A DNA stretch of 64,000 nucleotides, taken from NCBI RefSeq assembly GCF_001427985.1, contig NZ_LMSA01000003.1, positions 48,849 through 112,848 of the forward strand, given 5' to 3'. This document shows positions 28,801 through 37,189 of this stretch, one piece after another. The notes under the pieces were generated by a model that had not been told where the DNA came from, did no database searches, and worked only from the letters and a program-made list of their open reading frames with translations. Made by a program: the position numbers and the translations under genes. How positions within the stretch are numbered: the stretch's first letter is position 1; the number at the start of each line of letters is the position of its first letter. This DNA is from Knoellia sp. Soil729 (lineage in GTDB: Bacteria; Actinomycetota; Actinomycetes; Actinomycetales; Dermatophilaceae).

Positions 28801-29951
28801 GGATCTCGGCGGTCGACGTCATCGTCGACGGGCGAGCGGTGACGAGCGCGCAGGTGTCCCGCGGACGGGTCGAGATCCCGCTGCCCGAGACCCGCGCCTC
28901 CTCGGTGCGCCTGCGGGCCAGGGCGTTCGAGGGCACCGGCTTCCCGATCGTGAGCGAGGTCGACGTCGACGGCGCCCGGGTCGCGAGCGACCCGGCGACT
29001 GCGGCGCAGCGATGCGTGAGCCTTGGAACCATCGATGGAGCCCCGGTGCGCGTGCGGGTCATCGGCGGTGTCAACGGAGAAGGTTCTCGTCTCGTCGCCG
29101 GCTGCGACCCGCTCTCGCTGGATGGCGGCGCCCACGAGCTGCGCAGCCAGCCCGGATGGACGACCGACACGCTCGTGCTGCGTGACACCCGGGGTGAGCT
29201 CGCGGTGCCCGGCTCGGCCGGACCAGCGACCAGGGTGGACCGCCGGTCCTCCTCGTCCTACCGGGTCACGACCGAGAAGGCCGACGAGCCCTACCTGCTC
29301 GTCGTGGGCCAGAACATCTACCCGGGGTGGCACGCGACGATGGACGGTACCCGCCTCGGCCCTCCGGTCGTCGTCGACGGCTATGCCATGGGCTGGTGGG
29401 TCCGTGACCCAGGGCCGCACACCTTCGACATCGAGTACGGCCCGCAGGCTGTCTCCGACGTGGCCATGAAGACCTCCAGCGGCGCCGCGGTGGTTGCGGC
29501 GGGTCTGCTCCTGCTCCCGTCCGGCTCGGGGGCATCCCCTGCACCTCGCCCCGAGGCGCCGCTCCGGGTGCCCAGGTCCGAGCTGCGCACGCACGTCTCG
29601 GCCGCCCATCGTCGACGTTCGCGAGGCGGCTGGCTGCTGTTCGTCGTCGCGTGCGCGGTGTTCGCAGCCCTGCCCGGGCTCGTCATGGGTCTCGCGGTGG
29701 CGGCCTGGTGCCTGCTCCGAACACCTCCGCCAAAGACCCTGCTGCGTGCCTCGGGGGTTGCGATGGCGCTCGCACCCGTGGCCTGGGTCGTAGGCAACCT
29801 CGCTCGCTGGGGGGCCGCCAGCCCACAGCTCGTCCTGGCCAACCCGGCTCCCTCGGTGCTCGTCGTCGCTTCCCTCGTCCTGCTCGTGGTGGGCTCGTGG
29901 CGTGACGAGGACGACGCGCCGACGCCGACGCCGAGGAGCACCGGGAACTAG
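25875..29951 (+). CDS. AftD-like GT-C arabinofuranosyltransferase-family protein with discoidin-like modules
   Basis: A 1358-residue membrane protein. A signal-anchor is followed by an acidic loop, LAPDIKPEIYMAP, with Asp30 in the position of the GT-C catalytic acid, then about ten more spans to residue 425. The large extracytoplasmic part (430-1190) contains at least two discoidin/F5-8C-like segments: AENAFDGDPTTAWTFGDFG and SRAFDGDPGTGWAPGRG. Two or three spans close it near 1210-1350. The architecture matches DUF3367/AftD, but the sequence is clearly different from the better AftD match at 41437-45435, so it is a paralogue whose donor and acceptor are unknown. GTG start has GGGGAAGG upstream. 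The 3' end overlaps the nucleotidyltransferase by 4 bases. Confidence 0.8.
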   Translation: MLRRAGVPVVLATILLLVLLLNGVGVLAPDIKPEIYMAPWREAEALSRAWRESPKLGEPNFNVGLFPVAWLVGAIQELGIGADLSMRLLRWVLLLLGGWGASRLYMLVAGSRAGRVGAVVAAVIYVANPYMVTAGDFLAIVLPAAMLPWMALFLLRATVRGGWRDPAAAALAFAAMSGMNVAVIPIIQLLCLPALLWYAHSGLGASWRAVVVATAKWGLLAGLLSAYWLVPSLAALGAGSHVTQFSESLEGIAAPSSFAEVLRGMGLWPLYGRDVDGPWQPGFVPYLTNPLIVAASFLVPVLLVASAQVVRGSARRLALFLVVPAAVLMVGVHPADAPSPFGHLLLWSFEHVPGAAAFRTTNKVGAVLVLGVALLVGLAAPALLGRARRVVPRLVIAPVAAGCVVLATWPAWSGGLYSLPLPVPDHWYDATRALDKGPMDRRVWFVPGVAQPQYTWSEDRPDDLNNALLARPSFVRITLPESSPYGASLLAAVDTGLQEGSLPSDALSAAARYLGVGDVLVRNDVRWDKDGGARPIEVATRVGSDPGLLFRGANGSPGQDLVRTPAQPELELQLPPLQRYEVRDARDLVRTESTKGLVLVDGDGWALAPLVLVGLLPAQPPFLLTGATTRSALAQALGPTSRLVLTDTNRRRQVVPNRLTGAYGPLLGADEDPGPTIALEGPSDQTVLRVVGGEVSASLEGPRFGVNPATTAENAFDGDPTTAWTFGDFGRARGQSVSVQLARPISVDRIDLDVPPTAGQRITRIRIQADDAASEVDVPSDGRVSAGFPGRTAGRLTVTVVAVAGEGDNPVSLAEVAVPGLQVRRVARLPVATAAAAQDLRGAARDRLTATPTDVVLTRVLGRPVAGDDEETRLDRDFTLPDARDFRVYGLVRPDRAAPDDVIDALHGVTGDVTVTSSSRAFGDVTVRGSRAFDGDPGTGWAPGRGITGEWLEATFDEPRTLDSVAIEQPAQASAWISAVDVIVDGRAVTSAQVSRGRVEIPLPETRASSVRLRARAFEGTGFPIVSEVDVDGARVASDPATAAQRCVSLGTIDGAPVRVRVIGGVNGEGSRLVAGCDPLSLDGGAHELRSQPGWTTDTLVLRDTRGELAVPGSAGPATRVDRRSSSSYRVTTEKADEPYLLVVGQNIYPGWHATMDGTRLGPPVVVDGYAMGWWVRDPGPHTFDIEYGPQAVSDVAMKTSSGAAVVAAGLLLLPSGSGASPAPRPEAPLRVPRSELRTHVSAAHRRRSRGGWLLFVVACAVFAALPGLVMGLAVAAWCLLRTPPPKTLLRASGVAMALAPVAWVVGNLARWGAASPQLVLANPAPSVLVVASLVLLVVGSWRDEDDAPTPTPRSTGN

Positions 29952-30931
29952 GCCTGAGCTCCCGGGGCCACGCCTCCGCGGAGCACTCCTCCGCGAGGCA
30001 CCCTCATCCCGGGCGCGACGACGCTCTCTGCCACCACGGCGTGCGCCTCGACCACCGAGCCTGACATGACCACCGACCCGAGGACGACCGCCCCGGCCCC
30101 GACCTCGGCCGACCGGCCCACTGCGGAGCCACCGGCCACGCGCGCGCTGGGGTCCACGGACGCGCGGGGGTCGATGTGCGCCTCGCGGCCCGAACGCAGC
30201 ACCAGGGCGGCCGACGCGCGCACCAGCGCGGCCGGCGTTCCGACGTCCTCCCAGAGCGCCTCCTCGCGGTAGGCCAGGACCTGTCCCCGTGCGACGAGAG
30301 AGGGGATGACGTCCCGCTCGAGCGACGCGGTCCCGCGGGCAAGGGACTCGACCACCTCCCGCGTGAGGACGTAGGTCCCGGCATTCACCTCGCGGCTCGG
30401 TGGGTCGGGGCTCTTCTCGATGAAGGCCGACACGAGACCTGAGGCGTCGGCGACGACGCAACCGAATGCACGGGCATCCGGGACCGCACGGATGTGGATG
30501 ACGGCACCGGGGGCAGAGTTGTCCCGGCCCACCGACAGCTGGCGCGTGAGGTCGTGGTCGGTGAGAAGGTCACCGTTGACGACGACGACGCACTCGGGGA
30601 GGAAATCGAGCACCGAGGCGGCGAGCCGCAGCCCACCAGCGGTGCCCGCCGGCTCGGGTTCGGTGGAGTAGCGGAGCCTGACGCCCCAACGGCTGCCGTC
30701 GCCGAGGGTCGGTTCGAACTGGTCGGCCAGGTGGGATGTCGCCAGCACGACGTCGGTGATGCCGTGGGAGGCCAGCCAGCGCAGCTGGTGGACGATGAAC
30801 GGCTCGCCGGCGACCTCGAGCAGGTGCTTGGGACGGGTCGTGGCCAAGCTGCCCATGCGGGTCCCCAGCCCGCCGGCGAGCACGATCGCCGCGGGTCGGG
30901 AGCGCCCGGTCGTCGAGGCAGGCACGCTCAC
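29948..30931 (-). CDS. Sugar-1-phosphate nucleotidyltransferase (heptose-1-P or mannose-1-P guanylyltransferase type)
   Basis: A 327-residue enzyme. The nucleotidyltransferase domain (about 12-235) shows the NTP loop AAIVLAGGLGTRMGSL, RPKHLLEVAGEPFIVHQLRWL, EPAGTAGGL and the metal Asp in VVVVNGDLLTDHDL. A C-terminal left-handed beta-helix (AHIDPRASVDPSARVAGGSAV and following) gives the hexapeptide tail seen in GDP-mannose pyrophosphorylase-like proteins. With hddA, gmhA and gmhB encoded at 36149-38318, its likely job is the last step to GDP-D-glycero-alpha-D-manno-heptose (HddC role); mannose-1-P is the main alternative. GTG start overlaps the flippase stop by 4 bases. Confidence 0.78.
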   Translation of the reverse strand: MSVPASTTGRSRPAAIVLAGGLGTRMGSLATTRPKHLLEVAGEPFIVHQLRWLASHGITDVVLATSHLADQFEPTLGDGSRWGVRLRYSTEPEPAGTAGGLRLAASVLDFLPECVVVVNGDLLTDHDLTRQLSVGRDNSAPGAVIHIRAVPDARAFGCVVADASGLVSAFIEKSPDPPSREVNAGTYVLTREVVESLARGTASLERDVIPSLVARGQVLAYREEALWEDVGTPAALVRASAALVLRSGREAHIDPRASVDPSARVAGGSAVGRSAEVGAGAVVLGSVVMSGSVVEAHAVVAESVVAPGMRVPRGGVLRGGVAPGAQA

Positions 30932-32280
30932 GGCCGGTCGGAACCGTGCCGTGACGGCGCGACGGGGGCGGGGCGACTGACGGACTGGTCAGATGAGGTC
31001 GCGGACGCCGCCTCGGTGCCGCCGGGGCCACCGGTGCCCTCCGTGCTGCCGGTGCCCATCGTCCGTGGCTCCCGGTGAAGACCGAGGAGAAGCTCGGCGA
31101 CACCAACCACGACGACGAGGCTGGTGGCCAGAATCGCGGTGGCGAGCACGTGGAGCGCGTTGTCGCGGGCGTAGGTCAGGCACACCACGACCTCGAGCAG
31201 CACGGCCAGCCAGGCGACCTTCGCCAGGAGGTGGCGGCCTTGGGCCATCTCGGCCATGACGAGCACCTGGGCGAGCGCCAGCAGGGTGCCCAGGGCCAGG
31301 TACGGGAGGAGGAGGTCGCTCGCCGCGTGGTAGGCGTCGCCGCCGAGGAGACCGACCCAGAGGTCAGGAGCGGCGGCGGCGACCGCCGTCCCGAGGGCGC
31401 AGACACCGAGCACCAGGCCTCCGGCACGCAGGATCGAGCGCCGCGACCCGGAGGTGGCCAAGGTCGGGATGAGCGCCAGCGCGAGGAACTGCGTCACCCA
31501 GATCGGTGACCGACCGAGGGTCGACACGAGGGCGTACTCGCCCGACTCCACCCGCGGGAGCACGTAGCGCGCCAGGACGACGTCGACCGTCGTCAACGCC
31601 ATGAGGACACCCATCGAGGAGTTCGACCGGTACAGCGTCCGGACGACGACGCCGCGTGAGCCCCGCGGCGCGGCCCAGGGCAGGTGGGCCTCGCCGCGGC
31701 AGAGCCACCACAGCAGACCGGTCCCGACGGTGCCGGCGAGGGCCACGAGGACGAGGGCGCCGGTGAGGCCGAGGCCCAGCACGGAGGTCAGCGTCGCGGC
31801 GAGGACCCGGCTCAGACCCGTCGCGAGGTAGACGAGGGACAACGCGCCGACGCGCCTCATCCCGAGCAGCCCACCCATGAGCGCACCGTTGAGGATGAGC
31901 GAGGGCAGACCCAGCCCGACGACGATCGGCGCGAGGACCGAGTCCACTCGAGTGATGTGTGCGAGCGCAGGGGAGAGGACCACCGTTGCCAGGCACCCGA
32001 CCGCCCCGACGAGCAGGGGCAGTCGCAGGTCGAAGGCCGCCGGCCCGCGACGAGCCACCCGGCTCGCGAAGACCACCTGGAACGCCCCCGCTGGGATCGC
32101 CAGGACCAGCCCGATGCTGTTGAAGGACGAGAACCCGCCGAAGTCCGCCGGTCCGAGGGCGCGCGAGAGGATGACGACGAAGAGATATCCCAACGCGCTG
32201 GCCGTGCCCATGCCGAGGCCGAGCAGGGCGTCGCCAGTGGCCGCCTTGCCCAGGGAACGTGCTCGGGGGTGACGTCGCAC
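30928..32280 (-). CDS. Polysaccharide flippase (MOP superfamily, Wzx-like)
   Basis: A 450-residue membrane protein with about 12-14 hydrophobic spans. It opens with LGKAATGDALLGLGMGTASA and YLFVVILSRALGPADFGGF, the usual Wzx/lipid-flippase start, followed by VDVVLARYVLPRVESGEYALVS at the start of the second half. The last 45 residues are a low-complexity cytoplasmic tail rich in Gly, Thr, Ser and Pro. Expected to move an undecaprenyl- or decaprenyl-linked glycan across the membrane. GTG start at 32280 has GAGG nearby. It precedes, and overlaps by 4 bases, the nucleotidyltransferase gene: a two-gene operon divergent from the GT2 gene. Confidence 0.85.
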   Translation of the reverse strand: MRRHPRARSLGKAATGDALLGLGMGTASALGYLFVVILSRALGPADFGGFSSFNSIGLVLAIPAGAFQVVFASRVARRGPAAFDLRLPLLVGAVGCLATVVLSPALAHITRVDSVLAPIVVGLGLPSLILNGALMGGLLGMRRVGALSLVYLATGLSRVLAATLTSVLGLGLTGALVLVALAGTVGTGLLWWLCRGEAHLPWAAPRGSRGVVVRTLYRSNSSMGVLMALTTVDVVLARYVLPRVESGEYALVSTLGRSPIWVTQFLALALIPTLATSGSRRSILRAGGLVLGVCALGTAVAAAAPDLWVGLLGGDAYHAASDLLLPYLALGTLLALAQVLVMAEMAQGRHLLAKVAWLAVLLEVVVCLTYARDNALHVLATAILATSLVVVVGVAELLLGLHREPRTMGTGSTEGTGGPGGTEAASATSSDQSVSRPAPVAPSRHGSDRP

Positions 32281-32459
32281 TGCGCCTCGATCCGGGATGG
32301 TCAGGGAGAAAGGTTACTCGCCCGTCACCCACGATCTTCAGGGCCGCGCCGCGGCGGCCCGACCACCACGCCCGAGCGAGGATGCGGCAGGGTAGGCACA
32401 GCGCAACCGGCAGAGACCTGGCCCGGGAGCCGCGGTCGATCGCACAGAAGGAGCCCCGG

Positions 32460-33290
32460 GTGCCACAGGCCCAGAGCGACGTGGTGGTGAGCGTCGTCGT
32501 ACCCACGCGCAACAACGAGCGGACGATTGAGGCCTGCCTGGCGTCGGTGCGTGCGCAAACGCACCCCGCCGTCGAGCTCGTCGTCGTCGACAACGGCAGC
32601 GAGGACGCGACCTGGGCCATCGCCGAGCGGTTTGCTGACCGGGTCGTCGCGGGGGGTCCGGAGCGCAGCGCGCAGCGCAACCTCGGCATCGAGCTCGCGA
32701 CGGGGACGTGGGTGCTGTGGCTCGACAGCGACATGGTCCTGCCGCCCGAGACGATCATGCGCGCGCTCGAGACGGCAATCTCCACCGGGGCCGTCGGCGT
32801 GGCGCTGCCCGAACGCACGATCGGCAGCGGCTTCTGGACCGCGTGCCGTGCGCTCGAGCGCGAGTGCTACCTCGACGACCCGCTCCTCCACAACCCCCGA
32901 CTGGTCCGGCGCGACCTGCTCATGGGTGATGGCGGATTCGCCCTGTCGATGTCGGGCCCCGAGGACGCCGACCTGCGCCTGAGGATGCGTGCCGAGGGCG
33001 CACTCATCGAGCTCGCGCCGGTGCTCGTCGACCACGACGAGGGTCAGTTGACGATCCGCACGGTCATGGAGAAGCGGTACTACTACGGCCGGTCGCTGCC
33101 GGCGTTCGCCGAGAGCCACGATGGGGCCGTGGGTCAGCAGGGTCGTGCGGTTCTACGGTCCTTTCGCCGCAACTGGCGCCGCCTGGCGCAGGATCCCGGC
33201 CATGCGGTCGGCATGCTCGGCCTGCGCGCCCTCGAGGCCGGGGCCTACCTGTGGGGTGCACGCCGCGGTCGTCGCGACCGACGCGCCTGA
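32460..33290 (+). CDS. Family 2 glycosyltransferase
   Basis: A 276-residue GT-A fold glycosyltransferase with no membrane span. The nucleotide-binding start is VVSVVVPTRNNERTIEACL, then VELVVVDNGSEDATWAIAE, and the metal site WVLWLDSDMVLPPETIMRA has the DxD form DSD. A later PEDADLRLRMRAEG holds the likely base. The C-terminal RTVMEKRYYYGRSLPAFAE resembles GT2 enzymes of S-layer and envelope glycan clusters. It probably adds a sugar to a lipid-linked acceptor; the sugar is unknown. GTG start with the strong ribosome site GAAGGAG (32447-32453). The 179-base gap before it holds divergent promoters; I see no gene there. Confidence 0.88.
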   Translation: MPQAQSDVVVSVVVPTRNNERTIEACLASVRAQTHPAVELVVVDNGSEDATWAIAERFADRVVAGGPERSAQRNLGIELATGTWVLWLDSDMVLPPETIMRALETAISTGAVGVALPERTIGSGFWTACRALERECYLDDPLLHNPRLVRRDLLMGDGGFALSMSGPEDADLRLRMRAEGALIELAPVLVDHDEGQLTIRTVMEKRYYYGRSLPAFAESHDGAVGQQGRAVLRSFRRNWRRLAQDPGHAVGMLGLRALEAGAYLWGARRGRRDRRA

Positions 33291-33323
33291 GTCGACCGCG
33301 CTGCTCGTCGCGCGGCTGAGTCC

Positions 33324-34466
33324 TCAGCGCTGGTGGTGCTCCACCGCTCGGTTGAGTGCCCCTTCGAGCTGAAGGGTGGTGCTCTCCCACGAAAACGACT
33401 GGGCATGGCGTCGGGCGTTGTCGCCGTACTTCTCTCTCAGAGGCGCGTCGCCGAGGAGGCGTTCGACATGGACCGCCATCTGGCTGACGTCGTCGGCGAG
33501 CAGACCGGTCTCGTCGTCGACGATCGACTCGGTGACACCACCGGCGAAGGAGAAGGCGACGGACGGGGTGCCGTGCAGGCCCGCTTCGACGATGGTGAGT
33601 CCCCAGCCCTCCTTGTGGGACGGGAGGAGCACGACCCAAGCACGCGAGAGCAGGGTGCGCTTGGTGTGCTCGTCGACGAAGCCATGGAAGTGAACCCGGT
33701 CCGACACCTTGCGGAACACTGCGTGGGCACGAAGCTCGTCATCCCAGTAGCCCCCGCCCACCACGTCGAGGGTCAGTTGGGGAAAGCGAGACCCGAGGTC
33801 GGCGAGGATGTCGATCGCGGTCTCGAAGTGCTTGTGCGGCACGAGCCGCCCGAGAACCATGAGGCTCGGGTGTGCCGAGCGACTCACCTGGCTGTACGAG
33901 TCGAGGTCTCCGGGGATGTCATTGCCCGAATACGTGATGGCGACGCGGTCCCGGTCCACACCCAGCGCCATCAAGTCGTCCCGAGTGGCCTGCGACACGG
34001 TGACGTACTGACACCTGCGGTACACAAGCGGTGCAAGTCGGGACTCGATGAGCCAGCCCAGACGGCCGAGGACCGAACCGAAGATGATGGGCCACTGGTC
34101 TCGGTGGACGTGGTGCACCAGACTCACCACGGGTGCAGGGCTGACGAGCGGCGCCCAGAAGGGAACCCCGTTGTGGACGTCGATTACGACGTCCACGTCG
34201 CGGCGAATCGTGCGAAGGAACTGGAGGCCCCGCAGGTAGCACGTCAGCCGACCGCCTCGCCGGATGATGCGCACGTCGCCACGGTCAACGTGAGGCGCAG
34301 CACCGGGGAAGGCCGCGGAGAACATGGTGACCGAATGACCTCGGGCGGTCAGGAGCTGTGCGGTGCGCTCGACGTAGACCTCGGCGCCGCCGGCCTCCGG
34401 ATGGTCACCGTCGCGCCAGGTCATCACGAGGACACGGAGCGGCCGTTGCGCGGTGTCCGTTCCCAA
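33324..34466 (-). CDS. Family 4 glycosyltransferase (paralogue of the gene at 40186-41295)
   Basis: A 380-residue GT-B glycosyltransferase. The N-terminal acceptor domain has MTWRDGDHPEAGGAEVYVER and DVVIDVHNGVPFWAPL with SLVHHVHRDQWP; the C-terminal nucleotide-sugar domain shows LGRLVPHKHFETAIDIL and the E(x)7E signature PSHKEGWGLTIVEAGLHGTP. The WRD..HPEAGGAE and VHHVHR.QWP motifs are shared with the other GT4 in this locus and, from memory, with Rv0225 of M. tuberculosis. The start is a TTG at 34466, supported by AGGAGG 7 nt upstream. Divergent from a methyltransferase gene with 58 bases between. Donor sugar unknown; GDP- or UDP-activated heptose or mannose is possible. Confidence 0.88.
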   Translation of the reverse strand: MGTDTAQRPLRVLVMTWRDGDHPEAGGAEVYVERTAQLLTARGHSVTMFSAAFPGAAPHVDRGDVRIIRRGGRLTCYLRGLQFLRTIRRDVDVVIDVHNGVPFWAPLVSPAPVVSLVHHVHRDQWPIIFGSVLGRLGWLIESRLAPLVYRRCQYVTVSQATRDDLMALGVDRDRVAITYSGNDIPGDLDSYSQVSRSAHPSLMVLGRLVPHKHFETAIDILADLGSRFPQLTLDVVGGGYWDDELRAHAVFRKVSDRVHFHGFVDEHTKRTLLSRAWVVLLPSHKEGWGLTIVEAGLHGTPSVAFSFAGGVTESIVDDETGLLADDVSQMAVHVERLLGDAPLREKYGDNARRHAQSFSWESTTLQLEGALNRAVEHHQR

Positions 34467-34512
34467 TGGGTGCCCTCCTCGTGATCCAGCGGGGGAGCCC
34501 GGTGGACTGGGT

Positions 34513-34518
34513 TAGGGT
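34513..34518 (+). promoter_or_regulatory. -10 box of a leaderless promoter for the methyltransferase-heptose operon
   Basis: TAGGGT ends 6 nt before the GTG at 34525. The complementary strand reads TACCCT over nearly the same bases and may serve the divergent GT4 gene. All genes from 34525 to 38318 or beyond overlap one another, so this may drive the whole block. Confidence 0.45.
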
Positions 34519-34524
34519 ACCCGC

Positions 34525-35400
34525 GTGGCAAGCCGAGCACGAGGTGAAGCGCTCCCTCGCCAGTGTGAGATATGTGGCAGGGACACCCGACGCTTGCGGC
34601 TGAGGGGAGGTGGCCAGCTCGACCGGTGCCTGAGCTGTGGCCATCTCCACCGGTCTCTCGAGGACGCTCCGGCCAACCACCGCGACGCCGCGTACGGCGG
34701 TGATCCGGCACTCGACGCAGTCCGCACTCGCCTGACCTACCGCTGGCTGCGAGCCGCGGGCAGGCCGGCCTCCGTGTTCGAGATCGGCTATGGGAGCGGT
34801 GCGCTCCTGAGACGGTTCCACGACGACGGAGCGGCCATCTCGGGTGTCGATCCCGACCAGCTCGCCGTCGATGTCGACCCGGTCGTCACGCAGCATGGTC
34901 GACTCTGGAACTGTGCCGTGGAGGAAGTGCCCGACGGAGCCGTGGGTGCTGACCTGGTCGTCGGCGTCCACGTGATCGAGCACGTTGCGGACCCAGTCGT
35001 GACGATGCGCAAGGCCGCCTCCCTGTTGAGCCGTACCGGTGGCCTCGTCCTGCTCACACCTGCGGGTGACTCGTGGGGCCTGTCAACCTTCGGCTCCGCA
35101 TGGTGGATGCTCGAGGACCCCACCCACGTCCGCTTCTTCACGCAGGAGTCACTGCGACGCCTTGCGCGTGACGCCGGCCTCGTCGACGTGCGCGTCGACC
35201 GTCTCGTGCTCGACAGCATCAGCGTCGACCTTGCCTCAGCCGTGCGCGCGTGGCGCCCACCGGGACCTGCCGGGGCGTTGGCCAGCGGTGCTGTTCGTGG
35301 TGCCGCCCTGCTCACGGCGCCCGTGGTCGGTGGAATGCGGCTCGTCGCCCCCCGTACGCGCCCGACTCTGCGCCTCACTGCCAGGCGCCCACCTCGATGA
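34525..35400 (+). CDS. Methyltransferase with N-terminal zinc-ribbon-like segment
   Basis: A 291-residue SAM methyltransferase of the Methyltransf_23 class seen in sugar clusters. The N terminus carries CEICGRD and DRCLSCGHLH, two CxxC pairs that probably bind zinc, as in NDP-hexose C-methyltransferase-like proteins. SAM motif I is SVFEIGYGSGALLRRF, followed by DLVVGVHVIEHVADP and LLSRTGGLVLLTPAGDSWG, then EDPTHVRFFTQESLRRLARDAG. The C-terminal 50 residues have a weakly hydrophobic stretch. Substrate probably a nucleotide sugar or lipid-linked glycan. GTG start has leaderless spacing; the stop overlaps the next ATG (ATGA). Confidence 0.83.
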   Translation: MASRARGEALPRQCEICGRDTRRLRLRGGGQLDRCLSCGHLHRSLEDAPANHRDAAYGGDPALDAVRTRLTYRWLRAAGRPASVFEIGYGSGALLRRFHDDGAAISGVDPDQLAVDVDPVVTQHGRLWNCAVEEVPDGAVGADLVVGVHVIEHVADPVVTMRKAASLLSRTGGLVLLTPAGDSWGLSTFGSAWWMLEDPTHVRFFTQESLRRLARDAGLVDVRVDRLVLDSISVDLASAVRAWRPPGPAGALASGAVRGAALLTAPVVGGMRLVAPRTRPTLRLTARRPPR

Positions 35401-36152
35401 GCCAGCAGCGCGGCCTGGGCCGGTCCGTCCACCTCTTCCGCAGCTTCCTCGTCGAGCAGACAGAGCCCGACAGGTTCTATGGTGACCTCGCGGAGGACTC
35501 GGTGGACACCGTGGCGGACCACATGTCCCTCGACGGCCGGATCGTGCTCGACGTCGGGGCAGGACCGCACCAGTTCGCTGACACCTTCCGTGCGCGCGGT
35601 GCTCGCTACGTCGCCATAGACCATGACCCCACCGTCTCGTCCGTGGCCGACGGAGGTCTCACTGGCTCAGCACTGGCGCTCCCCGTCGCCGACGGGGCCG
35701 CTGACGTGGTCTTCTCGAGCAACCTGCTCGAGCACGTGCCGCACTTTGCTCCTGTGGCCGACGAGCTCCTGCGCGTCACCCGCCCCGGTGGTGTGCTGTA
35801 CCTCAGCTACACGAACTGGTGGTCACCGTGGGGAGCCCATGAGGCGTCGCCCTGGCACTGGCTCGGTGCGGGATACGCCGCCCGGCGCTATGAGCGGCGT
35901 CACGGTCATCCGCCCAAGAACCGCCTCGGTGAGAGCCTCTACCGCGTCAGCGTGGCGGAGGGGTTGGCCTGGGCCCGCAACCGGCAGGATGTCGACATCC
36001 TCGGCGCAAGACCGCGATACCTGCCTGACGCCGCCCGTCATGTCCTGGCCGTCCCCGGTCTGCGCGAGCTGGTGACCTGGAACCTGTTGCTCATCCTGCG
36101 GCGCAGGGACGACTCACTGACCACCGCTCCTGCCACGGGAGGAACCCGATGA
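35397..36152 (+). CDS. Class I SAM-dependent methyltransferase (Methyltransf_11)
   Basis: A 251-residue enzyme. SAM motif I is RIVLDVGAGPHQFADTF; then YVAIDHDPTV, LALPVADGAADVVFSSNLLEHVPH and RVTRPGGVLYLSYTNWWSPWG. TNWWSPWGAHE and the later GESLYRVSVAEGLAWAR resemble the mycobacterial Rv0224c-type methyltransferases as I remember them; this should be checked by alignment. It starts with an ATG overlapping the previous stop and ends overlapping the heptose kinase ATG, inside a tightly packed operon. Likely acts on a glycan or polyprenyl-linked sugar in the cytoplasm. Confidence 0.85.
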   Translation: MSQQRGLGRSVHLFRSFLVEQTEPDRFYGDLAEDSVDTVADHMSLDGRIVLDVGAGPHQFADTFRARGARYVAIDHDPTVSSVADGGLTGSALALPVADGAADVVFSSNLLEHVPHFAPVADELLRVTRPGGVLYLSYTNWWSPWGAHEASPWHWLGAGYAARRYERRHGHPPKNRLGESLYRVSVAEGLAWARNRQDVDILGARPRYLPDAARHVLAVPGLRELVTWNLLLILRRRDDSLTTAPATGGTR

Positions 36153-37189
36153 CACGACGGGCAGTGCTACGGGCACGCGCGCCCCTTCGGGTCAGCTTCG
36201 CGGGTGGGGGGACGGACGTCCCGCCGTTCCCCGAGACCGAAGGTGGTGTCGTCCTCTCCTCGACGATCAACCGCTACGCCTACGCGACCTTGCGCCCACG
36301 TGACGACGGCAACGTCACGGTGCGTTCCCTGGACTATGGCGAGTCGGTCGACTTCGGAGTCGACGATCCGGTGGTCCTCGATGGGCGTCTCGACCTGCCC
36401 AAGGCGGCCATCTCGCGAGTGCGCCAGCTCGACGATGCCCTGCCGACGCCCGGCTTCGACTTGTTCCTCCACACGAACGCGCCACCGGGCTCCGGGTTGG
36501 GTTCGTCGAGCGCAGTCGTGGTCAACGTGCTCGCGTTGGTGGCCAGGCACTGCGGGATCGACCTCACGCCCCATGAGCTCGCGGAGGTTGCCTGCCGCCT
36601 GGAGCGTGAGGACCTGGGGATTCCCGGTGGTCTGCAGGACCAGTACGCGGCTGCCTTCGGCGGCTTCAACTTCATGGAGTTCCACGCCGAGAGGGTCGTC
36701 GTCTATCCCCTCCGGGTGGCCGAGTCCACCCTGCACGAGCTCGAGCACAACATGCTCCTGGCCTACACAGGTCACTCCCGGGTGAGCGATCACATCATCC
36801 AGGACCAGATCGCGCGCTTCACGGGCCACGACGCCGAGACAGTCGCCGGCATGCGGGCCCAGAAGCAGATCGCGCACGCGATGAAGGAGGCACTCCTTCG
36901 TGGCGAGGTGTCCAGCTTCGGCGACCTCCTCGGCCAGGCCTGGAAGCAGAAGCAGCGCATGTCGAGCCGGATCTCGAACCCACACATCGACGAGGCCGTC
37001 GAGGCTGCACTGTCCTCCGGTGCGCTGGGCGCCAAGGTGACAGGCGCCGGCGGTGGCGGCCACATGGTGCTGGTCTGTGAGTTCGAACGCAAACACCTTG
37101 TGGCCCAGGCCCTCATCGGTTTGGGTATGACGGTGTCCGAGTTCACCTTCAGTCGGCAGGGTGTCACCACGTGGCGGGTGCCGACGTGA
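36149..37189 (+). CDS. hddA: D-glycero-D-manno-heptose 7-phosphate kinase family (GHMP kinase)
   Basis: A 346-residue GHMP kinase. HddA phosphorylates C1 of D-glycero-D-manno-heptose 7-phosphate. Its hallmark start is present: RARAPLRVSFAGGGTDVPPF, then SSTINRYAYATLRP. The ATP loop is NAPPGSGLGSSSAVVVNVLA, followed by LGIPGGLQDQYAAAFGG and the C-terminal KVTGAGGGGHMVLVCEF. The first motif separates HddA-type kinases from galacto- and mevalonate kinases. It overlaps the gmhA-like gene by 4 bases, and the phosphatase follows, so kinase, isomerase and phosphatase are made together. The stereochemistry of the product cannot be proven from sequence. Confidence 0.88.
   Translation: MTRRAVLRARAPLRVSFAGGGTDVPPFPETEGGVVLSSTINRYAYATLRPRDDGNVTVRSLDYGESVDFGVDDPVVLDGRLDLPKAAISRVRQLDDALPTPGFDLFLHTNAPPGSGLGSSSAVVVNVLALVARHCGIDLTPHELAEVACRLEREDLGIPGGLQDQYAAAFGGFNFMEFHAERVVVYPLRVAESTLHELEHNMLLAYTGHSRVSDHIIQDQIARFTGHDAETVAGMRAQKQIAHAMKEALLRGEVSSFGDLLGQAWKQKQRMSSRISNPHIDEAVEAALSSGALGAKVTGAGGGGHMVLVCEFERKHLVAQALIGLGMTVSEFTFSRQGVTTWRVPT

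Noticed and set aside
27432..30461. Very long open frame (about 1000 codons) on the minus strand, antisense to the AftD-like gene
   Set aside because: Arg/Gly/Pro-rich translation without domains, typical of the antisense shadow of a GC-rich gene; the plus-strand gene has clear spans and modules and a ribosome site.
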